From NCBI RefSeq assembly GCF_902493135.1, contig NZ_CABUOD010000022.1, positions 17,224-81,223 of the forward strand: a DNA stretch of 64,000 nt, read 5' to 3'. Numbering within the stretch: the stretch's first letter is position 1; every line of letters starts with the position of its first letter. Shown here one piece after another: positions 1 through 7,855 of this stretch. This stretch comes from an uncultured Parabacteroides sp. (GTDB lineage: Bacteria; Bacteroidota; Bacteroidia; Bacteroidales; Tannerellaceae). The translations under genes were made by a program, and so were the position numbers. The notes under the pieces were generated by a model, which was not told where the DNA came from, made no database searches, and saw only the letters and a program-made list of their open reading frames with translations.

Positions 1-77
1 CCGCCCTGATGCAAAATATTGTGGACGGTTTCGCGTTTAATAGAATAAACGAGGCTGAACAACAGCTCTTATCTTAA
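1..77 (+). CDS. C-terminal fragment of an unidentified protein
   Basis: An open frame runs in from the window edge and ends with two consecutive TAA codons at 75-80. Only about 24 residues are visible, ending in NEAEQQLLS. The following lipoprotein starts 6 bp after the first stop, so the two genes are probably co-transcribed. There is too little sequence to name the family. Confidence 0.6.
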   Translation, partial: ALMQNIVDGFAFNRINEAEQQLLS

Positions 78-83
78 TAAACG

Positions 84-545
84 ATGAAACGATTTTTATT
101 TTGCTTGTTTATATTATGTATATTTTCATGCTCTAAAGTGGCAGAAACTACTATACCTAATTATCCCGTTTATCTTGAATTGGATTTGACATTTGAGGAT
201 CGTGCATTAAAAGCTGTACAAGCCTATAAAATTTATACACGATCGAATATCGGTCCACTTGAAACTGCAGGATTTGGTGGAGTTTTGGTTTATCACGGTT
301 TTAGCAATAATGGAGGAACTGGAGAAACCTACTATGCATTTGATGCAGCATGTCCTTTTGAAGCTCAAGCAAATGTAAAGGTTGAAGTGGATGAAAACGC
401 TATTTATGCTATCTGCCCTAAATGTGGCAGTAAATTCGAAATTTTAAATGGTATTGGAAATCCTGTTGAAGGGCCCAGTAAAAGTTATTTACGACAATAC
501 TCTGTTTCCCAAGCAAACAATAAACTTTATGTAAGAAACTATTAA
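84..545 (+). CDS. Rieske-like domain lipoprotein
   Basis: A 153-residue protein. The N-terminus MKRFLFCLFILCIFSC is a lipoprotein signal peptide with a lipobox Cys at residue 16, so the mature protein is probably tethered to a membrane facing the periplasm. The C-terminal half (about residues 85-150) resembles a Rieske [2Fe-2S] fold: a DAACPFE loop, then CPKCGSKF, then GPSKSYLRQY. The two His ligands of a true Rieske centre (CxH...CxxH) are absent. The second motif has Cys where His is expected and the first has only one Cys. It may therefore bind a different metal or none. It follows the upstream fragment by 6 bp and precedes a tRNA cluster with its own promoter. Confidence 0.7.
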   Translation: MKRFLFCLFILCIFSCSKVAETTIPNYPVYLELDLTFEDRALKAVQAYKIYTRSNIGPLETAGFGGVLVYHGFSNNGGTGETYYAFDAACPFEAQANVKVEVDENAIYAICPKCGSKFEILNGIGNPVEGPSKSYLRQYSVSQANNKLYVRNY

Positions 546-561
546 TTTTTCGTCCAAAATA

Positions 562-592
562 TTTGCAGAAACAAAAATTTAATCTACCTTTG
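562..592 (+). promoter_or_regulatory. Promoter of the tRNA cluster (-33 TTTG, -7 TACCTTTG)
   Basis: TTTG at 562-565 and TACCTTTG at 585-592 are separated by 19 bp, the standard spacing of Bacteroidetes primary-sigma promoters. The -7 box ends 28 bp before the first tRNA. Confidence 0.8.
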
Positions 593-620
593 CACTCGCA
601 AACGAAAACATTGCAATAAC

Positions 621-693
621 GCGGAAGTAGCTCAGTTGGTAGAGCATAACCTTGCCAAGGTTAGGGTCGCGGGTTCGAGTCCCGTCTTCCGCT
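621..693 (+). tRNA. tRNA-Gly (GCC)
   Basis: 73 nt. Acceptor arms GCGGAAG/CTTCCGC pair fully, the anticodon loop reads CTTGCCAAG with anticodon GCC, and the T arm has GGTTCGAGTCC. CCA is not encoded. It is identical to the copy at 817-889. Confidence 0.95.
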
Positions 694-716
694 CAACTCT
701 TAGAGAAGAGGTGGAT

Positions 717-801
717 GCTCGAATGGTGGAATCGGTAGACACGAAGGACTTAAAATCCTTTGGCCATTGCGGCTGTGCGGGTTCAAGTCCCGCTTCGAGT
801 A
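717..801 (+). tRNA. tRNA-Leu (UAA)
   Basis: 85 nt with the long variable arm of a class II tRNA. Acceptor GCTCGAA pairs with TTCGAGT, with a G-U at the first pair. The stem AAGGA/TCCTT encloses the 7-nt loop CTTAAAA, giving anticodon TAA. CCA is not encoded. Confidence 0.93.
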
Positions 802-816
802 CGATCTAATTTAATT

Positions 817-889
817 GCGGAAGTAGCTCAGTTGGTAGAGCATAACCTTGCCAAGGTTAGGGTCGCGGGTTCGAGTCCCGTCTTCCGCT
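817..889 (+). tRNA. tRNA-Gly (GCC), second identical copy
   Basis: Identical over 73 nt to the tRNA at 621-693, anticodon GCC. The Gly-Leu-Gly cluster is probably one transcript from the promoter at 562-592, ending at the hairpin at 902-935. Confidence 0.95.
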
Positions 890-901
890 CGCTTCCAAAA
901 G

Positions 902-935
902 GCCTCGTTATTCTTAGGAATAGCGGGGCTTTTTA
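902..935 (+). terminator. Rho-independent terminator of the tRNA cluster
   Basis: GCCTCGTTATTC and GAATAGCGGGGC pair with two G-U pairs across the 4-nt loop TTAG and are followed by a T-rich run. It lies 12 bp after the last tRNA. Confidence 0.85.
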
Positions 936-1000
936 TTTTTTAGCCTTTGGCATGTATGAATGCATATCTTTGTATCACCATGCATAGGCATCCATTTCCA

Positions 1001-1080
1001 AACGGATGCCCATCGATATAAAAACGGATGCCCATCGATGTAAAAACGGATGCCCATCCAACCTCAAACAGACGCCCGAA
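1001..1080. repeat. Period-22 tandem array, unit core GATGCCCATC
   Basis: The core GATGCCCAT occurs at 1005, 1027 and 1049, and a diverged copy GACGCCCGA at 1071, each exactly 22 bp apart. The first two units also share flanking AAC and CGAT. The unit has partial dyad symmetry (GATG..CATC). Apparent small open frames across it on both strands are translations of the repeat and are not called as genes. Confidence 0.8.
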
Positions 1081-1336
1081 CCATATAAATCTACCCGCCC
1101 CCTACCCGGAAAAATACAAAAGTCTGCCAAGTTTGCCAAATCTACTCCCCCTATTATAAATGCCGGCATTTCGATAAAAACAGGAGTAAAAGATTATGCA
1201 TCAATAAATTAACACATTTCATGGATCATGAATGCAATTGAATCATGCCCCTTACACGGACAGAATTTTACTTCACCCCATACAGAACCGGGAGGGAACT
1301 ACATTGAATAATAGTAGAACCCCGCCCCTACAAGAG
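1081..1336. other. Non-coding stretch between the period-22 array and the MITE-like element
   Basis: No convincing gene. ACACGGACAGAATTTTACTT near 1257-1276 is weakly mirrored by a segment at 1505-1525 on the other side of the MITE-like element, hinting at an older, larger inverted repeat. Confidence 0.5.
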
Positions 1337-1480
1337 GGTGTGTCAAAAAGAAAATCCTGCTTACAATAGACACAATTCAGGCACGGATTACGCGGATTAC
1401 ACGGAAAGATAATAAATTTATCCGTGTAAATCCGTGAAATCCGTGCCTTAAAGATCGTGATAAAGGAGTTTTGACACACC
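1337..1480 (-). mobile_element. MITE-like element, copy 1 (144 bp)
   Basis: Bounded by inverted ends GGTGTGTCAAAA / TTTTGACACACC. The centre is an inverted repeat of about 27 nt per arm built from CACGGATT-type units. The reverse complement matches 53750-53884 throughout except for a 9-bp extra unit here (gtaatccgc). No reading frame suggests a transposase, so it would be non-autonomous. No clear target-site duplication was found. Confidence 0.75.
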
Positions 1481-1702
1481 GCCTTCCCGATTGAAAGGCA
1501 AAGGGAATTTTTGTCCGTGTATTTCACTCCATGGCATCGGGAAATTGAATAAAAAGAGGAGCAAAAAGCTTATAGAACGCTAATTATAAATACATTACAA
1601 CAGATACGATCAAAATATGCATTTATAAAAGTGCCCTTGGCAAATTGGGCAGATTTGGCAGATTTCGACTTTGGTTATCCACAAAAACAAATAGGTTATC
1701 AC
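1481..1702. other. Non-coding stretch downstream of MITE-like copy 1
   Basis: AT-rich with no gene that can be supported. It contains TTGGCAAATTGGGCAGATTTGGCAGATT near 1636-1664, a short imperfect direct repeat of the word GGCAGATT/GGCAAATT. Confidence 0.4.
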
Positions 1703-1763
1703 AAATGAGGACCGTATCAATGTCCGTTCGTGTCACACCCGGCTTTTGATACGATCCTCATTT
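1703..1763 (-). terminator. Large hairpin downstream of the Nfn operon
   Basis: AAATGAGGACCGTATCAA (1703-1720) pairs with TTGATACGATCCTCATTT (1746-1763) with one mismatch and a 25-nt loop. It lies 17 bp beyond the nfnB stop. There is no strong T-run on the minus strand, so it may be a transcript-end stabiliser and not a classical terminator. Confidence 0.55.
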
Positions 1764-1779
1764 CTCAGGTTATTATCCT

Positions 1780-3276
1780 CTATACTTTTCTATCGACAAG
1801 CCCCGACTTATCCCCAAAAGCCTCATCCATCGCAGCGGCCGCCTTACGGCCGTCACCCATTGCCAGGATTACGGTTGCGCCGCCACGGACGATATCGCCA
1901 CCGGCATATACATCAGGCAAGGCGGAGCGCATGTTTTCTTCATTCACCACGATCGTTCCCTTCTTGCTTACTTCCAATCCCTGGAAAGCACGCGGGATAA
2001 GCGGATTGGGAGAAACGCCGACGCTGACGATCACTTCGTCCACATCGATCGTTTCGATGGCTCCTTCGACAGGTACAGGACGACGACGACCGGAAGCATC
2101 CGGTTCGCCCAGCTCCATCTTCTGCAAGCGCATCTGCTTGACACGCCCCCGTTCGTCACCAAGATATTCGACCGGATTATGCAACGTCATAAACTCCACG
2201 CCTTCCTCTTTGGCATGTTTCACTTCCTCCAGGCGGGCAGGCATCTCTTCTTCGCTGCGGCGGTAGACGATCATGGCACGTTCGGCCCCCAAACGGCGTG
2301 CCGTACGGACCGAGTCCATCGCCGTATTGCCACCACCGATGACAGCCACCTTCTTACCCTGCAAGACAGGCGTATCGCTCTCCGGATTGGCTGCATCCAT
2401 CAGGTTGACACGTGTCAGGTATTCGTTGGACGACATCACCCCGATCAGGTTCTCGCCCGGAATATTCATAAAGTTAGGAAGCCCGGCGCCACTGGCGGCA
2501 AAGATTCCTTTGAAACCATCGGCATGCAGGTCTTCATAGCTGATCGTCTTACCGACAATACAGTTTGTCATGAACTTCACCCCCATCTTGCGGAGGCCTT
2601 CTATTTCGACATCCACGATCTTATTCGGCAGACGGAATTCGGGAATACCGTATTTCAATACGCCTCCGATCTCGTGCAAGGCTTCAAACACCGTCACGTC
2701 ATAGCCACGCTTTGCCATATCGCCGGCAAAAGAGAGGCCGGCGGGACCGGAACCGACAACGGCAATCTTAATGCCGTTCTTCTCCGCCACTTCCGGAACG
2801 GAAATGTTTCCGCTTTCCCGTTCGTAATCGGCGGCAAAACGCTCCAGGTAACCGATTGCGACAGCCGGTTTCCCCATCTTCAGATGAATGCACTTGCTCT
2901 CGCACTGTTTTTCCTGCGGACATACACGGCCGCAGACAGCCGGCAACGCGCTTGTTTCCTTCAGCACTTTGGCCGCTTCCAGGAACTCGCCCCGCTCGAT
3001 GTTCTTCACAAAAGTCGGGATATTGATACTCACCGGGCATCCTTGCATACAGGTCGGATTCGGACAGTCCAGACAACGCCGGGCTTCCTGCATGGCCTGT
3101 TCTTTCGTCAATCCGAGGTTCACCTCTTCGAGGCGGGTATGGCTGCGGTATTCCGCATCCAGTTCATTCATCTCCACACGGGGAATATCCGTGCGTTCCT
3201 TATTCTTTTTGCTTTTACGCAGTGCTTCTCTCCACGGTTCGGCACGACGGGCGGCGATCAGTTCTTCTGTTGTCAT
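1780..3276 (-). CDS. nfnB: NADPH-dependent oxidoreductase, NfnB/GltA (glutamate synthase small-subunit family)
   Basis: 498 residues. The N-terminal Fer4_20-type domain (about 45-150) carries two Cys clusters, RRCLDCPNPTCMQGCP and CGRVCPQEKQCESKC, for [4Fe-4S] centres. An FAD-binding motif (VVGSGPAGLSFAG) starts near residue 173, an NAD(P)H-binding motif (VIGGGNTAMD) near 312, and YAGGDIVRGGATVILAMGDG closes the fold. The preceding gene, 18 bp upstream, encodes an NfnA-like flavoprotein. The pair fits NADH-dependent reduced ferredoxin:NADP+ oxidoreductase, an electron-bifurcating cytoplasmic enzyme; SudAB sulfide dehydrogenase is built from the same two families. No large glutamate synthase subunit lies nearby, which argues against a GltBD role. 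Confidence 0.88.
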   Translation of the reverse strand: MTTEELIAARRAEPWREALRKSKKNKERTDIPRVEMNELDAEYRSHTRLEEVNLGLTKEQAMQEARRCLDCPNPTCMQGCPVSINIPTFVKNIERGEFLEAAKVLKETSALPAVCGRVCPQEKQCESKCIHLKMGKPAVAIGYLERFAADYERESGNISVPEVAEKNGIKIAVVGSGPAGLSFAGDMAKRGYDVTVFEALHEIGGVLKYGIPEFRLPNKIVDVEIEGLRKMGVKFMTNCIVGKTISYEDLHADGFKGIFAASGAGLPNFMNIPGENLIGVMSSNEYLTRVNLMDAANPESDTPVLQGKKVAVIGGGNTAMDSVRTARRLGAERAMIVYRRSEEEMPARLEEVKHAKEEGVEFMTLHNPVEYLGDERGRVKQMRLQKMELGEPDASGRRRPVPVEGAIETIDVDEVIVSVGVSPNPLIPRAFQGLEVSKKGTIVVNEENMRSALPDVYAGGDIVRGGATVILAMGDGRKAAAAMDEAFGDKSGLVDRKV

Positions 3277-3294
3277 TTGTTTACTGTGGTTTCG

Positions 3295-4092
3295 TTATTT
3301 CTTTTCAATATCTTTATAAGCACCGAGGCGCATCAACATCTCATCGAAGTCTACCTGGTGAGCGTCGAACTCCGGTCCGTCCACACAGACGAACTTCGTC
3401 TTCCCTCCGACCGTGATACGGCAAGCGCCGCACATTCCGGTCCCGTCCACCATGATCGTGTTCAGGGAGGCGACGGTCGGGATCTCGTACTTCTTCGTCA
3501 GGGCAGAGACGAATTTCATCATGACGGCCGGGCCGATCGTGACGCACAGATCCACCTTTTCGCGGTTGATCACACTTTCCACGCCATTCGTCACCAAACC
3601 TTTCGTACCGTAAGAACCGTCGTCTGTCATCACGATCACCTCATCGGAGTTGGCACGCATCTGTTCTTCCAGGATCACCAGGTCCTTTGTACGGGCGGCC
3701 AGCACTACGATCACACGGTTGCCCGCCTTATGGAAAGCCTCCACGATCGGCAATAAAGGAGCCACCCCGACACCGCCGCCGGCACACACGACCGTACCGA
3801 CTTTCTCGATATGGGTGGCTTGCCCCAGCGGGCCGACGAGATCGGTAATATAATCGCCGACATTCAGTTCGCATATCTTCTTCGACGAACCGCCTACAGC
3901 CTGGATCACGAGTGTGATGGTTCCTTTCGTGGTATCAGCTCCGGCAATGGTCAGGGGAATACGTTCGCCCTTCTCACCCACCTTCACGATAACAAAGTGG
4001 CCTGCCTTACGGGAGCGGGCAATCAAAGGTGCTTCCACTTCCAGTTTCACTACGTTGGCAGAGAAATGTTCTTTACTTACAATTTTATTCAT
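3295..4092 (-). CDS. nfnA: NfnA-like ferredoxin-NAD(P) reductase subunit
   Basis: 265 residues of the ferredoxin reductase/dihydroorotate dehydrogenase electron-transfer subunit family. The N-terminal FAD barrel includes GHFVIVKVGEKGERIPLT, then a nucleotide-binding half (VVCAGGGVGVAPLLPIVEA, about residues 103-121). The C-terminal iron-sulfur motif is VDGTGMCGACRI...FVCVDGPEFD. Three Cys plus a nearby Asp are visible, in line with the Asp-ligated [2Fe-2S] cluster known from Nfn enzymes. It is first in a two-gene operon with nfnB and would form the small subunit of the transhydrogenase. Confidence 0.87.
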   Translation of the reverse strand: MNKIVSKEHFSANVVKLEVEAPLIARSRKAGHFVIVKVGEKGERIPLTIAGADTTKGTITLVIQAVGGSSKKICELNVGDYITDLVGPLGQATHIEKVGTVVCAGGGVGVAPLLPIVEAFHKAGNRVIVVLAARTKDLVILEEQMRANSDEVIVMTDDGSYGTKGLVTNGVESVINREKVDLCVTIGPAVMMKFVSALTKKYEIPTVASLNTIMVDGTGMCGACRITVGGKTKFVCVDGPEFDAHQVDFDEMLMRLGAYKDIEKK

Positions 4093-4187
4093 TATAATCG
4101 CTACTATTGATAGTTAGTCTTGTTGATTTGGTTGCAAAAATACATCAAAAAACTGGATAGCACAGTATTTTGCCAAACAAAAAGGAG

Positions 4188-4571
4188 TTATTCGAACAAA
4201 CCTTCGTCGCGAACCAACATCAAAATAGCCGAATGAGGGACAATCAGGAACTTCTCTTCATTAAAATTGATCTCGTAGGCCGCATTCTGCAGAAAGACAG
4301 CCAGATCTCCCTCATGCGCCTGCAAAGGAAGATAATGCACCTCGCCCTCTTTCTTCTTTTCCCATACTTCATGTTCCTCACTCTGGGAAGGAAGTGGGAA
4401 ACCGGGACCGACCTTGATGATATAGCCGCTCTGAATCTTCTCCTGCTGGACGGTAGGCGGCAGGTACAATCCGGATTTTGTCTGGCTCTGCGGGTTCTTC
4501 GGCTTGATAAGCACCTTGTCACCCACCATCAGGAACTTATCTATGTCTTTCTGATCTATTGCTAATTGCAT
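4188..4571 (-). CDS. GroES-like (Cpn10 fold) protein
   Basis: 127 residues, longer than the usual 95 or so of GroES. VGDKVLIKPKNP near the N-terminus and the mobile-loop-like SQTKSGLYLPPT (about 29-40) resemble the Cpn10 family, and GDLAVFLQNAAYEINFNEEKFLIVPHSAIL forms the second half of the barrel. An insertion at about 60-80 (SQSEEHEVWEKKKEGEVHYL) distinguishes it from canonical GroES. No GroEL gene is adjacent, so it is likely a second, divergent co-chaperonin-like protein of unknown partner. It has its own promoter. Confidence 0.7.
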   Translation of the reverse strand: MQLAIDQKDIDKFLMVGDKVLIKPKNPQSQTKSGLYLPPTVQQEKIQSGYIIKVGPGFPLPSQSEEHEVWEKKKEGEVHYLPLQAHEGDLAVFLQNAAYEINFNEEKFLIVPHSAILMLVRDEGLFE

Positions 4572-4600
4572 GACTTTTATGTTTATGATAATTTAGAGAA

Positions 4601-4608
4601 CAAAGATA
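4601..4608 (-). promoter_or_regulatory. -7 box TATCTTTG for the GroES-like gene
   Basis: TATCTTTG on the minus strand matches the Bacteroidetes TAnnTTTG box and lies 30 bp before the ATG at 4571. Confidence 0.65.
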
Positions 4609-4626
4609 TAAAATACGTTGCATAAA

Positions 4627-4658
4627 AAAAGCTGCTTCCCTTTCCGAAAGCAGCTTTT
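4627..4658 (-). terminator. Terminator of the DUF4251 gene
   Basis: AAAAGCTGCTT and AAGCAGCTTTT form a stem followed by a T-run on the minus strand. It lies just beyond the stop at 4681. Confidence 0.85.
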
Positions 4659-4680
4659 CCTGAACAAAAGAATCTACACC

Positions 4681-5262
4681 TCAGATGGCGCGTCCCTTAA
4701 ACACATTGGACTGATCCGAAGGATACAGGTAACCGGTAAACGAAATACGGTTGCTGTTGAAGTTCGGACTCACAGTTGCCGTACATTTGTTCGTGCCTTT
4801 CACCATACGGATCGTCACATTGGCGGAGACTGCGACACCTTGTACCATCATACTGAATGTAACATTTCCTTTTTTGTCTGTTTTCATCTCTATATTCGAA
4901 GCACTTCCGTCGACCGTGATACCTCCGATCCCGTTCGGGCCGGCAGCGGCAGTATTGAAAGCCAACTGGATAGTCGCCCGGTCGCCTTTCATGGAGACGA
5001 AGTTCGTGCTCGGCGTCACATAGACGAACCGCCCACGCTTAAACTCGACACGTTCGGCTTCCAACACGAAATCTTTCTCTTTCAGTGCTTGTATGCCTTG
5101 TTCGAACAAGGCCATCTGTTCGGCTGCCTCGGCAGCTTTCTTGGCTTCTTTTTCTGCTTTCTTTGCGGCCTTCTCGGCAGCTTTATCCTGCTGGGCCATC
5201 ATTGTCCCTGCACCAAAAAGCAGGACAGCCAGTACTAATAATACTCTTTTCATACTTCTCAT
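4681..5262 (-). CDS. DUF4251 domain protein, secreted
   Basis: 193 residues. A signal peptide (MKRVLLVLAVLLFGAGTMMAQ) is followed by an Ala/Lys/Glu-rich helix, about residues 25-50, with coiled-coil character (KAAEKAAKKAEKEAKKAAEA). The rest matches the DUF4251 family of Bacteroidetes: FVYVTPSTNFVSMKGDRATIQL and NRISFTGYLYPSDQSNVFKG. Family function is unknown; an envelope location is inferred from the signal. It is a single-gene unit with a strong terminator. Two in-frame starts, at 5262 and 5253, are equally possible. Confidence 0.8.
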   Translation of the reverse strand: MRSMKRVLLVLAVLLFGAGTMMAQQDKAAEKAAKKAEKEAKKAAEAAEQMALFEQGIQALKEKDFVLEAERVEFKRGRFVYVTPSTNFVSMKGDRATIQLAFNTAAAGPNGIGGITVDGSASNIEMKTDKKGNVTFSMMVQGVAVSANVTIRMVKGTNKCTATVSPNFNSNRISFTGYLYPSDQSNVFKGRAI

Positions 5263-5324
5263 TCTTTTAGTTGAAACCTAATCAATCTACTTTCATATAG
5301 TAGACAAACAAGATAGTAAAAAGT

Positions 5325-6677
5325 TCAATCCGAACTTTTACTTTTCATGTTTTTAACATGGTACCATAAAAAGAGCCAAGCAGTTACCGCGGCAACAAAA
5401 TCAGAGAAGGGAGCGGCATACCAGACCCCGTCCAGCCCCCAAAAGCGGGAGAACAGCAACATCGCCGGTATCAGGAACAAGACTTGACGGCTTAGACTCA
5501 GAAACATGGCCTTCCAGGCAATCCCGATACTCTGGAAAAACTGGCTGATCGAGATCTGCGAACCTACGACCACAAACACCAGCAAGCTGATCCGCAAACC
5601 GTTTGCCGTGACATCCAACAGAGCCGGATCGTTCGTAAAGGCACGGGCGATGAGTTTCGGAAACGCCACGCTGAAGAAGCAACCGATCCCCATGATAATG
5701 GTCGCGGTTATGATGACCAGGCGCAACGTTTCCTGGACGCGTCCGTATTTCTTTGCCCCGAAGTTGAAACCGACAATCGGCTGCATTCCCTGCGCGATCC
5801 CGATAATCAGCATCACCAAAAGCATCCCGACACTGGTGATAATGCCGTTTGCCCCCAATGCCAAGTCTCCCCCGTGTTGTTTGAGCGCATAGTTCTGGAT
5901 CACCACCACCAAACTTCCCGCCAACTGCATCGCAAAAGGCGAAACGCCGATCGTCAGAATGTTCCAGACCACATGCTTTTCCAACTTGAACGTTCCCCTG
6001 CGGAAACGGACAATACTGTCTTTCCGGACAAAATGATTCATCACGAAAAGAGTACAGAGCAGCATCGAGATGATCGTCGCGATGGCAGCCCCTTTAATTC
6101 CCATATCCAGCCAGAAAATAAAAACGGGATCGAGCATCACATTCGCTACCGCCCCGATCAGCATCGTGTACATCGCCTTCTTCGGATAACCCGAAGCACG
6201 CATGACGGCATTGAAACCAAAGCTGAGCGAAGTCAGGATCGTCCCCGGGACTACGATATCCAGATAGTCCTTCGCATAGGGAATAGTCTGTTCACTTCCT
6301 CCGAAAGCGAGCAGCAGGTCCTCCATCCAGATCATGCAGGGGATTACCGTAACGAGCGTTATGATGAACGTCAGGGTCAATGCATTTCCCAACACTTTCT
6401 CCGCCATCTCATTCGCCTTTCGTCCCAAATGAATGGAAACACGAGTCGCCGCCCCCGCCCCGACAAGCATACCGAACGCCTGGAGGAACAGCAGGATAGG
6501 GAACGTCAGCGTCAGTCCGGCCATCGCCAGCGGACCGACTCCCTGACCGATAAAGATACGGTCGACAATATTATAGAGAGCATTCACCATTGTACCGATC
6601 ACAGCCGGTATCGCATAATGTACTAATAGGCGGCCGATCTTTTCATGCTCCAGCCGCCACGTTATTTCGTTTGCCAT
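5325..6677 (-). CDS. MATE family efflux transporter
   Basis: 450 residues with about twelve hydrophobic segments. The N-terminus IPAVIGTMVNALYNIVDRIFIG and the following GPLAMAGLTLTFPILLF are typical of MATE exporters, which use Na+ or H+ gradients to expel cationic compounds across the inner membrane. The second half repeats the pattern (SPFAMQLAGSLVVVIQNYAL, IIGIAQGMQPIVGFNFGAKK). The substrate cannot be told. The gene is downstream of the iron-type ABC genes on the same strand but separated from them by a 22-bp-period repeat array. Confidence 0.88.
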   Translation of the reverse strand: MANEITWRLEHEKIGRLLVHYAIPAVIGTMVNALYNIVDRIFIGQGVGPLAMAGLTLTFPILLFLQAFGMLVGAGAATRVSIHLGRKANEMAEKVLGNALTLTFIITLVTVIPCMIWMEDLLLAFGGSEQTIPYAKDYLDIVVPGTILTSLSFGFNAVMRASGYPKKAMYTMLIGAVANVMLDPVFIFWLDMGIKGAAIATIISMLLCTLFVMNHFVRKDSIVRFRRGTFKLEKHVVWNILTIGVSPFAMQLAGSLVVVIQNYALKQHGGDLALGANGIITSVGMLLVMLIIGIAQGMQPIVGFNFGAKKYGRVQETLRLVIITATIIMGIGCFFSVAFPKLIARAFTNDPALLDVTANGLRISLLVFVVVGSQISISQFFQSIGIAWKAMFLSLSRQVLFLIPAMLLFSRFWGLDGVWYAAPFSDFVAAVTAWLFLWYHVKNMKSKSSD

Positions 6678-6695
6678 ATTCTTTTTCTTCTATAC

Positions 6696-6818
6696 ATAAA
6701 ACGCGTTTCCTTACTTAGAAACTCTTGTTCCCTAATAGGGAAACTCTCGTTCCCCCGGCAAGAAACGACAGTTCCCTGCAAGGGAAACTGCAGTTTCCTA
6801 CGGGAGGAAACTGTAATA
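6696..6818. repeat. Period-22 tandem array, GAAACT...GTTCCC type
   Basis: GTTYCC recurs at 6705, 6727, 6749, 6771 and 6793, and GAAAC(T/G) at 6718, 6740, 6762, 6784 and 6807; all steps are 22 bp except the last, which is 23. Each unit alternates GAAAC and GTTTCC, so successive half-units are inverted repeats (one is GGAAACTGCAGTTTCC). It fills the gap between the ABC ATPase stop and the MATE start. The same sequence family recurs at 44840-44915. Confidence 0.85.
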
Positions 6819-6820
6819 TA

Positions 6821-7855
6821 TTATATATCAACACATTCTAATACGCCGATAAAAGACACGAGTTCCGCCACTGTCCGGAGCTTTTCCTGCCTTCCATCGG
6901 GGAAAACCGCTATCAGTTCATGCGGGCTCTTGCAAGTGATATTCAACTGCCCTTCCTTTACGGGCGAAGGGCGGTAGCCATTGCGGACCAGGGCATTCCC
7001 GACCCAATAAGAAGTCAGGAAGTCGCCTTCCACACCGATGGGCGACGTGGGGGCTTCCGCATTCAGCTTTCCGGTTGCCGGATCGAACACGATTCCTTCC
7101 TTGCCGAAAAAAGATTCGAAAGCTCCGCTCATGATCAAGTCTTCGGGAGTCCCGCCAACCATCGGGCGCCCTTTCTCCTGCAGCCAGAGGCAATCCCCCA
7201 TTTGGATAGCCAAGTCCAGGTCGTGGGTGGAAAGCAGAATCGCTTTCTCTTGCTCGACTGCCAGACGATGCAGCAAAACCATTGTTTCGATACGGCTGGT
7301 CACATCCAAGAAGGCGGTCGGTTCGTCCAGCAGGATGATCGGGCACTGTTGGGCGAGCGCTTTGGCAATCATAGCCTTCTGCCGTTCACCGTCGCTCAGT
7401 TCCGAAACGTAGTTACTGGCTTTATGAGCGATTCCGGCAGCTTCGAGCGACTGTTCGACGACAAGGCGATCCTGTTTCTTCAGCTGTCCGAAAAAGCCGG
7501 TATAAGGATGCCTGCCCAACGCAACCAACTCATAGACGGTGATTCCGCCTGCATTCGTTTTTTCCGTCAGTACAACACCGACAGTCAGGGAAAAGTTCGC
7601 CTGCGAATAACCGGAGAGCGGTTTCCCCATCAAACGTATTTCCCCACCGAGCGGAGGCTGGAAACCGCAAAGCGTACGGAGGAGCGTCGACTTGCCGGCG
7701 CCGTTCAGTCCCAACAAGCAGGTCACCTCGCCCGAAACGAGTTGCAGGTTCAAATCGTCATGGACCACTTTCCGCCTACCGCCTTTCAGCAGGTAACCGA
7801 TGGAGAGCCCTTTTGTTTCTATTGCAGCAATTTTTGTCATAGATCGATCAATCAA
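6821..7855 (-). CDS. ABC transporter ATP-binding protein (iron-siderophore/cobalamin type)
   Basis: 344 residues. Walker A is GLNGAGKST (about residues 49-57), the signature is LSDGERQKAMIAKAL and Walker B is PIILLDEPTAFLD, followed by the switch His in STHDLDLA. This is the FecE/BtuD/HmuV group of importers for iron chelates, heme or cobalamin. A C-terminal extension of about 90 residues goes beyond the usual 255 or so; its role is unknown. It overlaps the permease gene by 8 bp, so the two are translationally coupled. No periplasmic binding protein is present here. Confidence 0.88.
   Translation of the reverse strand: MIDRSMTKIAAIETKGLSIGYLLKGGRRKVVHDDLNLQLVSGEVTCLLGLNGAGKSTLLRTLCGFQPPLGGEIRLMGKPLSGYSQANFSLTVGVVLTEKTNAGGITVYELVALGRHPYTGFFGQLKKQDRLVVEQSLEAAGIAHKASNYVSELSDGERQKAMIAKALAQQCPIILLDEPTAFLDVTSRIETMVLLHRLAVEQEKAILLSTHDLDLAIQMGDCLWLQEKGRPMVGGTPEDLIMSGAFESFFGKEGIVFDPATGKLNAEAPTSPIGVEGDFLTSYWVGNALVRNGYRPSPVKEGQLNITCKSPHELIAVFPDGRQEKLRTVAELVSFIGVLECVDI

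Noticed and set aside
975..1212. Small open frames on both strands across the GATGCCCATC array
   Set aside because: They are translations of a 22-bp tandem repeat; 22 is not a multiple of three, and no start context or family support exists.
1337..1480. Full insertion sequence
   Set aside because: Inverted ends are present, but the element is only 144 bp and has no transposase frame.
1273..1527. An 84-residue minus-strand frame
   Set aside because: It lies over the MITE-like element and its flanks, so it is a by-product of the repeat.
2179..3756. A 525-residue plus-strand open frame
   Set aside because: It is antisense to nfnB and nfnA, whose domain motifs are certain; long antisense frames are common in GC-richer coding DNA.
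6696..6818. CRISPR array
   Set aside because: Units are 22 bp with no distinct spacers, half-units are variable, and no cas genes are present in the window.
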